19,154 nt of DNA from JBFLVQ01 sp040758525 (lineage in GTDB: Bacteria; Acidobacteriota; Blastocatellia; Chloracidobacteriales; JADJPF01), in assembly GCA_040758525.1 (NCBI GenBank), contig JBFLVQ010000098.1, positions 1 to 19,154 of the forward strand, given 5' to 3'. The notes below the pieces were generated by a model. The model was not told the origin of the DNA. It ran no database searches and was given only the letters and a program-made list of their open reading frames with translations. Positions 14,392 through 19,154 of this stretch are shown in pieces. The position numbers were made by a program, and so were the translations under genes. How positions within the stretch are numbered: the first letter of the stretch is position 1; every line of letters begins with the position of its first letter.

Positions 14392-14811
14392 TTAGCTAGG
14401 TTGTTCAGAGAAGATAAAATTAACCAATCGATTAGTAGCATCAAGAGTGGCTTGGGCAATTCCACGGTGCAGGATTGCTTCCTCGCACTGGCAGGCACCG
14501 GTCAATTCAAAACGGCTCTTACCATAGAAGAGATCGGCAATGACAACCAATAAAGGAGCATCAAGAAACGGCGGAGTGAGCTTAATTGCATTACGCAACA
14601 CCAATTCCACCGAGACAGGTAATGCCTGTTGTACAGCATCAAGCGTGGCAGCAGCAATGGTAGATAGATCATCTTGCTGTAGAGTTGGCACATATCTGCC
14701 AACAATACGCCGGCCACGCATGCTCAATACCACATAAGCCTCTCTGGGCGCGTCGAAATCGTCGCTAATTGGCTTGAGCTGTACGTCAACTAAAACTAAG
14801 CGGTACGACAT
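14392..14811 (-). CDS. Conserved-looking protein of unknown function with internal repeat (139 residues)
   Basis: I do not recognise a named family. The 139 residues seem to form two beta-beta-alpha-like halves. Each ends in a helix with the same signature: IAAATLDAVQQAL near 52-64 and IAQATLDATNRLV near 118-130. The first is preceded by SMRGRRIVGRY and the second by GKSRFELTG. This looks like an ancient internal duplication or a pseudo-symmetric fold. There is no signal peptide or membrane helix. The ATG at 14811 has only a poor SD. It follows the 72-residue gene by 43 bases on the same strand, so the two are probably co-transcribed. Confidence 0.75.
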   Translation of the reverse strand: MSYRLVLVDVQLKPISDDFDAPREAYVVLSMRGRRIVGRYVPTLQQDDLSTIAAATLDAVQQALPVSVELVLRNAIKLTPPFLDAPLLVVIADLFYGKSRFELTGACQCEEAILHRGIAQATLDATNRLVNFIFSEQPS

Positions 14812-14854
14812 ATTGTAAATATCGGACGCCTATCCCCTAATAAACTCGGATAGT

Positions 14855-15073
14855 CTATTTAAGTACGGTCTGGTTCTCCGTCTTGATACCCAACTGCCGC
14901 AACAGTTCACTAGTGCGAGTACTCACCATTGCAGCCATGCCCATTGTTAAAAGGGCATTATAAAGCAGGTCCTGATCTTGTTGACTAACATTATACTTGG
15001 CAAATATCGACTTTGCCAATTCCATAGCTTGCCGGGCCTCAGCTGGGCTGATATCAGGCACGTCGAGCTTCAT
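14855..15073 (-). CDS. Small helical protein of unknown function (72 residues)
   Basis: A 72-residue helical protein beginning MKLDVPDISPAEARQAMELAKSI and ending in polar residues. The ATG at 15073 is preceded by GGAGGG at suitable spacing, which supports it as a real gene. The central segment DLLYNALLTMGMAAMVSTRTSELL is amphipathic rather than membrane-like. I do not recognise it. It leads the 139-residue gene on the same strand and may work with it. Confidence 0.65.
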   Translation of the reverse strand: MKLDVPDISPAEARQAMELAKSIFAKYNVSQQDQDLLYNALLTMGMAAMVSTRTSELLRQLGIKTENQTVLK

Positions 15074-15180
15074 CTACCACCCTCCAATGCATAGCTTTCG
15101 CGTGGCTATTGTAGCAGTTCTTGTCTAGAAAGGCACACCCCTATTAGCATCTTTTTTGCTATCAGAGGAACAATTTATCC

Positions 15181-15837
15181 TTAGCTAGAGACAAGCTTAA
15201 GTTTAACAAACGATATTACCGCATTACTAATAAAGCGTTGTAGTGGACTCACCAGAAAAACTGGACGCGAAGTTGATAATTGCCCTAGCAATCTCTGCGG
15301 TCCAGTGGTAGCAGATGAACCAGTTTGGTCAGAACGATCCACTAATAGATATCCATCAGCAAGATCAAAATAGCGCTGTGCTGAAAGCTTAAAATCGGGC
15401 TGGATAGGATCTAACACTTGCAAGTATAAAGTTGGCTGCCAGAACTGACGTAGGCTATTGCTCTCCACAATTATGAAACGATCATTTGCCAACGCCTGCT
15501 GCAGAGCAGGTAATGCACTAACCAGGTCACCCTGTTTAGTGCGTACCCATAAAGAGCGCCGTGCTCCTGCAGCAAGAAAACGTGCTGTATCTGTGCCGGT
15601 AGTAGTCTCTTGCTCCTCTAAGATCGCAAATGCATGTTGATCAACTGCGCAGCCACAATCATTACCGCTCGCAGCACATACACCATGGCCAAACTGTGTG
15701 ATCTTTACTGCGGTCCAATTAAATTCTCGTAAAGCACAAATAATACCTTCTACTGCCGAGGTTTTTCCCACATTGCGGGAATGGCCACCGATCATCACAA
15801 GCTGACTGGTCTGTGGGCTATGATATTGTGTAATCAT
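15181..15837 (-). CDS. MobB-like P-loop NTPase
   Basis: A 218-residue nucleotide-binding protein. The P-loop GGHSRNVGKTS (residues 17-27) and the later GTDTARFLAAGA (81-92) resemble MobB, the GTP-binding helper in molybdenum-cofactor nucleotide attachment, where a GxDSxRxxxAGA-like segment follows the loop. Instead of the usual His-rich stretch it has KITQFGHGVC with Cys54, Cys61, Cys63 and His68, a possible metal site. No other molybdenum-cofactor gene is in the window, so the true role may differ. Its ATG overlaps the stop of the AlaX-type gene in an ATGA junction, which indicates translational coupling. Confidence 0.65.
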   Translation of the reverse strand: MITQYHSPQTSQLVMIGGHSRNVGKTSAVEGIICALREFNWTAVKITQFGHGVCAASGNDCGCAVDQHAFAILEEQETTTGTDTARFLAAGARRSLWVRTKQGDLVSALPALQQALANDRFIIVESNSLRQFWQPTLYLQVLDPIQPDFKLSAQRYFDLADGYLLVDRSDQTGSSATTGPQRLLGQLSTSRPVFLVSPLQRFISNAVISFVKLKLVSS

Positions 15838-16478
15838 GCAGTTTGATAACTGATTCTCAGCTTACCACCTTTAAGCTTTATTCCAGTCAATATAATCTGA
15901 TCTAGTTGACCTAGTCGTTCCAGATGCGTACCACCACAGGGCACAGCAGTAAAATCGCCTATCTGAATGGCACGAGCAGTCAAAGGATCGCCTACTATTG
16001 AGACAGCCAGGTCGGCCTCAATAGCATCTCTGAGCGCAGGCTCAAGCAATGCGGAAACTTCTACAGGATTGGGAGTCTGTTGGTAGACAAATTCTACCCG
16101 CGCTTCCCCTGGCCAATGATGTCCAGCAACAGCTTGTAAAGTAGGAAAGAGTTTTTCTGTTATTGCTGCAATAAGATGTCCACCTGTATGTAGCTGTGCA
16201 TTGGTCTTACGCCAGTCTGCATCTACGGCGACCTCTACCTCTTGACCGCGCTGAAGGTCGGCAGTTGTTTCCAAATAATGGTTTACTTCACCATCGGAGT
16301 GAGCAATATGAGTTACAGGAATATTAGCAATTGTGCCACGATCGGCTTTCTGTCCACCTCCTTGAGGATGGAACCATGTCTGCTCTAGGCATATAAAAGG
16401 TCGGCCATCATTCCCAAGTGCAGTAATGGTGGCAAGCCCCTGTCGGTTTGATTCGAACAGGTAGCGTTTGAGCGTCAT
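15834..16478 (-). CDS. Alanyl-tRNA editing protein (AlaX type)
   Basis: A 214-residue trans-editing enzyme that, in this family, hydrolyses Ser (or Gly) wrongly attached to tRNA-Ala. It has the family landmarks FHPQGGGQKADRG (36-48), the zinc ligands HTGGH (His97, His101) and CGGTH (Cys181, His185), and the length of a stand-alone editing domain without the synthetase catalytic core. The ATG has AAGGAG about seven bases upstream. It heads a two-gene unit with the MobB-like gene. I leave out a gene symbol because the naming of alaX subtypes is inconsistent. Confidence 0.92.
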   Translation of the reverse strand: MTLKRYLFESNRQGLATITALGNDGRPFICLEQTWFHPQGGGQKADRGTIANIPVTHIAHSDGEVNHYLETTADLQRGQEVEVAVDADWRKTNAQLHTGGHLIAAITEKLFPTLQAVAGHHWPGEARVEFVYQQTPNPVEVSALLEPALRDAIEADLAVSIVGDPLTARAIQIGDFTAVPCGGTHLERLGQLDQIILTGIKLKGGKLRISYQTA

Positions 16479-16522
16479 AAAAGCTCCTTGCCAGCAATTA
16501 TCGCGAATATGAACGAACTGTT

Positions 16523-16550
16523 TTGTTAGCGTGTTATCAGCCTGTATAAT
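16523..16550 (+). promoter_or_regulatory. Promoter of the 74-residue gene
   Basis: A perfect -10 TATAAT (16545-16550) lies 16 bases after TTGTTA (16523-16528). The start point near 16557 would leave a leader of about 87 bases. The leader contains the palindrome TACAATATATTGTA (16572-16585) and a hairpin CGCGGCAA/TTGCGCG (16601-16621) just before the SD. Confidence 0.6.
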
Positions 16551-16571
16551 ACATACTACTAAAGGCCAGCT

Positions 16572-16585
16572 TACAATATATTGTA
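16572..16585. repeat. 14-bp perfect palindrome in leader
   Basis: TACAATATATTGTA is perfectly self-complementary. It lies about 15 bases after the predicted start point of the 74-residue gene transcript. It could be a repressor site; being AT-rich, it could also arise by chance. Confidence 0.4.
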
Positions 16586-16643
16586 CTTTTATTGATGTAA
16601 CGCGGCAACAAATCTTGCGCGGCTTAAGTTAGGAGGAGGGTCT

Positions 16644-16868
16644 ATGTCTAGCAGCCCGCAGAAGCTTATTACCTGGTGTCACGATCGACCATCTGGTTTA
16701 AAATGGGTAGTTTTTCAACCAGAGAGCAATACACCGCCTAATAGAGGGCTATCACCAACAGGCAAGGAACTGGGTGAATATGCCACTTATGTGGACGCAA
16801 GGAATGCACATCCAGATGCACGTATTACCACGGACGCAGCCGAAGCACTCAAATATGGCAATCTTTAA
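16644..16868 (+). CDS. Small protein of unknown function (74 residues)
   Basis: A 74-residue polar protein with ATG preceded by AGGAGGAGGG, one of the strongest SD regions here. It starts MSSSPQKLITWCHDRPSG, has a Pro/Asn-rich middle (PESNTPPNRGLSPTGKELG) and ends with an Ala-rich helix (DAAEALKYGNL). It has no signal peptide or membrane helix and one Cys. I do not recognise it. A near-consensus promoter and a long leader with a palindrome and a hairpin suggest it is well expressed and regulated. It converges with the OYE gene. Confidence 0.7.
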   Translation: MSSSPQKLITWCHDRPSGLKWVVFQPESNTPPNRGLSPTGKELGEYATYVDARNAHPDARITTDAAEALKYGNL

Positions 16869-16942
16869 CTAGGATAATAAAGCCAAATTTTAGCAATATA
16901 CTGTTAATCTAAAACTATTACTAAGCATTTAGTGAGTATTGC

Positions 16943-18436
16943 TCAAGAAACCAACTGATCTGGGGAAGGCTGCCATTTAGGTGGCAAGAGGCGGCGCCGA
17001 CCATCTTCACTAAGAGTAATCCCTGGCTCGTTGAGCGCAATCCGATCCCAGAGTTTACAGGTCACTTGCTTGTGCATCTGATCTAGACCTTCACAATAAT
17101 TAGTAAAATTACAACGGCGTATCTCTGCGCCACGGCCTAAGCGCACCTTAAGGAACCAGTCTGGATCCGCAAGTGACTGACGTGCTGCTGCAACAATATC
17201 GGCTTCACCTTGTTGCAAGATCCTTTCGGCAATTTCAAAGCTTGCGATACCACCTGAAGTAATAACTGGAGTAGAGAAACCGGCGCCATTGATTACTGAT
17301 CTGATCTGTGCAGCAAGCGGGACATTGCGGCCAAAAGGGCCTAGTTGGTCTGAGACCACAGTAGGCATACACTCATAGCCACTGCGTCCTGTGTAAGGGT
17401 AGACAGCATGTCCAACTTTTGGTTGTTTAGCATCTTCGAACTTGCCTCCTTTGGAGATCGAAAGGTAGTCGAATCCTACCCGCGCAAACTCTAGGCCAAA
17501 ATAGACAGCATCCTCAATACGATTGCCAGCCTCTATCACTTCATCACCAAGAAAGCGTACTCCTACAACATAATCATTGCCTACACGCCTACGCACCTCT
17601 TGATAGACCTCCAATGGCAAGCGTACACGGTTCTCTATAGGCCCACCATAGCCATCAGGACGCTGGTTGCGTGCGCTAAGAAATGAGGCCATTGTATAAG
17701 CATGAGCATAATGTAGTTCTACACCATCAAAGCCTGCCTCTCGCGCTCTTACCGCGGCAGCAGCAAAGATATCTGGCAATACTTCAGGAAGGTTGCGTAT
17801 ATGCGGCAGTTGCATATCATTAACACGTTCGCGATAGCCAAATCGCAACGATTCCAACTCTCGTTCATCAAGCAGACGATCGAGTACTGCTTCTGGTGCA
17901 TTGCTTAGCCAGCCACGTATCTCATCCTCATTAGCAGATTGCCAGCCTGTTTCGCCAGTGGTCTCAACCAACCTCTCACGATGTCGATCTGTGATAGTGA
18001 GGAATCTAGCAAAATACTTATCTTTTTCTGGACGCCGTTTTACTGCAAGAAAATCGATGATCTGAATAAAGAGGCGGGTATGTCCACCACTCTCTGCACG
18101 TACTCTCTCGACCAATTGGCGTAGTCCTGGAATAAAGCGATCATGGCCAATTCTAAGCAGTGGACCACTAGGAATATCACGTATACCAGTAGCCTCGACA
18201 ACGATTGCGCCCGGTTGACCAGCAGCAAAACGGCCATACCAGTCCAGATTGTCGTTAGTAACAAACCCATCTTCTGTTGCCCGCCAGGGTACCATTGCTG
18301 GCACCCAAGTACGGCTCTCAAGTGTAGTAGTACCAATACGAATTGGTGTGAATAGCAATGAACAGGCCGCTTCTTGCTTTGTTGGCCAATGCACGTTTGG
18401 TAGAGGGTGCTTGATCTCTTTTTCTGGATGCCACAT
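16943..18436 (-). CDS. Old Yellow Enzyme family NADH:flavin oxidoreductase with insertion
   Basis: A 497-residue FMN-binding TIM-barrel oxidoreductase. Landmarks (numbered from the ATG at 18436) are FDGVELHYAHAY with the paired active-site His (242, 245) and Tyr247, then ARNQRPDGYGGPIENRVRLP, and the FMN-phosphate segment ITSGGIASFEIAERIL. It exceeds simple family members (about 350-400 residues) because of a charged helical insertion around 130-215 and a C-terminal extension. The extension has Cys442, Cys448 and Cys460, which recalls the 4Fe-4S motif of 2,4-dienoyl-CoA reductase relatives but lacks the second Cys and the usual spacing. The frame could extend to a TTG at 18481 but no SD supports it. 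Substrate unknown; enone reduction is the family norm. Confidence 0.88.
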   Translation of the reverse strand: MWHPEKEIKHPLPNVHWPTKQEAACSLLFTPIRIGTTTLESRTWVPAMVPWRATEDGFVTNDNLDWYGRFAAGQPGAIVVEATGIRDIPSGPLLRIGHDRFIPGLRQLVERVRAESGGHTRLFIQIIDFLAVKRRPEKDKYFARFLTITDRHRERLVETTGETGWQSANEDEIRGWLSNAPEAVLDRLLDERELESLRFGYRERVNDMQLPHIRNLPEVLPDIFAAAAVRAREAGFDGVELHYAHAYTMASFLSARNQRPDGYGGPIENRVRLPLEVYQEVRRRVGNDYVVGVRFLGDEVIEAGNRIEDAVYFGLEFARVGFDYLSISKGGKFEDAKQPKVGHAVYPYTGRSGYECMPTVVSDQLGPFGRNVPLAAQIRSVINGAGFSTPVITSGGIASFEIAERILQQGEADIVAAARQSLADPDWFLKVRLGRGAEIRRCNFTNYCEGLDQMHKQVTCKLWDRIALNEPGITLSEDGRRRLLPPKWQPSPDQLVS

Positions 18437-18654
18437 AACGAAATATCCCGTAAGTTTATTAAGAGAAATAGATACTAACAATTCAGTCTACCACAGAAAT
18501 GAATTTAAGTACCCCAAGCTGCGGAAACGCGATTACAAAGTGCGGGAAGGGCGATCAAAATTGCTGGAAGTTAACCAGTAAATCTCTTATTTTCAATATT
18601 CTTATCTAGCAATAGAAATAGTAAGGGGGGCTTTTAATACCATTGTTTGCATAA

Positions 18655-18672
18655 CAGAGTAGTCTTACTCTG
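18655..18672 (+). promoter_or_regulatory. Hairpin upstream of the charge-free protein gene
   Basis: CAGAGTA-GTCT-TACTCTG forms a perfect 7-bp stem with a 4-base loop, 45 bases before the ATG at 18718. It may be a leader hairpin that stabilises the message or an operator. The rest of the 281-base spacer 18437-18717 shows a G6 run and no convincing gene; the OYE promoter should also lie in it. Confidence 0.45.
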
Positions 18673-18717
18673 TGCAATGTAACTAGGAAACACTAATACA
18701 CGATTAGGAGGCTTATT

Positions 18718-19032
18718 ATGCCTGTGACTTTTCAGCTTCAAAATGCTACCGGGCACAATTTACCACTGCTTAATTGGTTGCCAGCCGCTGGTTGGGGTCC
18801 TCTACCACCCAATATGCTGCCTGCTGCTGCTGGTCTACCTGCCCAGGCGGTATTTAATAATCCCGCTGTTCCCATAACGATTAGTTATGGAGTTGCTGGC
18901 AATGCACATAATGCTGTATGGCTTCCTGCTTCAGCAGTAAATCCACCTACAGTTAATACAACCCCCAATATCGTTGCCAATATCGCAGCGGCAGGCGCGG
19001 GTAACTTTGTTGTTACATTAACATTTTTCTAA
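18718..19032 (+). CDS. Charge-free small protein of unknown function (104 residues)
   Basis: A 104-residue protein with ATG preceded by AGGAGG at good spacing and its own hairpin and terminator. I checked every codon: there is no Asp, Glu, Lys, Arg or Cys, and only two His can carry charge. It is rich in Ala, Pro, Asn, Val and Leu. The pattern TFQLQNATGHNLPLLNW, GWGPLPPNML, then ITISYGV and NFVVTLTFF at the end suggests a small all-beta sandwich. It faintly recalls aegerolysin or lectin-like proteins, which is only a guess. No signal peptide is seen. Such a neutral surface would favour self-assembly or interface binding. Confidence 0.75.
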   Translation: MPVTFQLQNATGHNLPLLNWLPAAGWGPLPPNMLPAAAGLPAQAVFNNPAVPITISYGVAGNAHNAVWLPASAVNPPTVNTTPNIVANIAAAGAGNFVVTLTFF

Positions 19033-19066
19033 GCAGACTGACTGGTAATACACCAATATAATAATT

Positions 19067-19094
19067 CCCCACAATTATTATGTGGGGTATTTTC
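19067..19094 (+). terminator. Rho-independent-like terminator
   Basis: CCCCACA (19067-19073) and TGTGGGG (19081-19087) form a perfect 7-bp, G/C-rich stem with a 7-base AT loop, followed by TATTTT. It lies 35 bases after the charge-free protein stop. The T tract is short but adequate for a terminator call. Confidence 0.75.
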
Positions 19095-19101
19095 CCTCCA
19101 T

Positions 19102-19115
19102 AACTGTGCACAGTT
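19102..19115. repeat. 14-bp perfect palindrome
   Basis: AACTGTGCACAGTT is perfectly self-complementary and lies just past the terminator, probably in the control region of a gene beyond the window. It has the form of a binding site for a dimeric regulator; nothing here tells which. Confidence 0.45.
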
Positions 19116-19154
19116 TCTCCATCCTACATTAAAAGATATGCCCAAAGGCAATTT

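Noticed and set aside
18249..18581. 110-codon plus-strand frame over the start of the OYE gene
   Set aside because: Antisense to conserved OYE coding sequence, with no SD and no family resemblance.
1..19154. tRNA, rRNA, insertion sequences or integrated phage
   Set aside because: I saw no cloverleaf, transposase, integrase, terminal repeats or structural phage genes; the Rad52-like protein alone is not enough for a prophage call.

Overview
This is a gene-dense, AT-leaning bacterial chromosomal window with no tRNA or rRNA, insertion sequence or CRISPR array. The best lineage clue is a pair of adjacent genes. One is a membrane Ser/Thr kinase carrying the helical module (ERWQQVEKLF...) usually found on acidobacterial kinases. 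The other is an ECF sigma factor of the small group that accompanies such kinases. With a LexA, a Rad52-like protein and many taxon-restricted small proteins, this suggests an Acidobacteriota member, perhaps Blastocatellia-like. That placement is inference.

Layout. (1) 1-3921: the 3' end of a chemoreceptor meets, stop codon against stop codon, a minus-strand pair. The pair is a divergent 5'-nucleotidase/SoxB-like metallophosphoesterase followed by a PstS-like binding protein, a plausible unit for releasing and binding phosphate or another oxyanion in the periplasm. (2) 4243-8163: a 1110-residue receptor joins a periplasmic propeller, a Y_Y_Y-like domain, one membrane helix and a cytoplasmic Ser/Thr kinase, and is followed 15 bases later by the ECF sigma factor. 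This looks like a signal relay from outside the cell to transcription. (3) 8164-11543: a minus-strand pair of an unrecognised 760-residue protein and a patatin-like lipase. (4) 11674-13257: lexA and a Rad52-family annealing protein are divergent. They share a region with two good sigma70-type promoters and repeated GCGAAAA/TTTTCGC half-sites, a likely LexA operator. (5) 13301-15073: five small genes of unknown function (76, 73, 57, 139 and 72 residues) around a 392-base spacer packed with inverted repeats. (6) 15181-16478: an AlaX-type tRNA-editing protein whose stop overlaps the start of a MobB-like P-loop protein. (7) 16644-19154: a 74-residue unknown protein, a large Old Yellow Enzyme relative, and a 104-residue protein with no Asp, Glu, Lys or Arg, followed by a terminator-like hairpin.

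The most notable items are the propeller-kinase-sigma relay with its displaced and doubled helical module, the lexA/rad52 control region, the inverted-repeat cluster, the charge-free protein and the lipase pair. Several starts were moved from the longest open frame because a clear Shine-Dalgarno (SD) sequence favours an internal start (Rad52-like, 760-residue, 76-residue and OYE genes).
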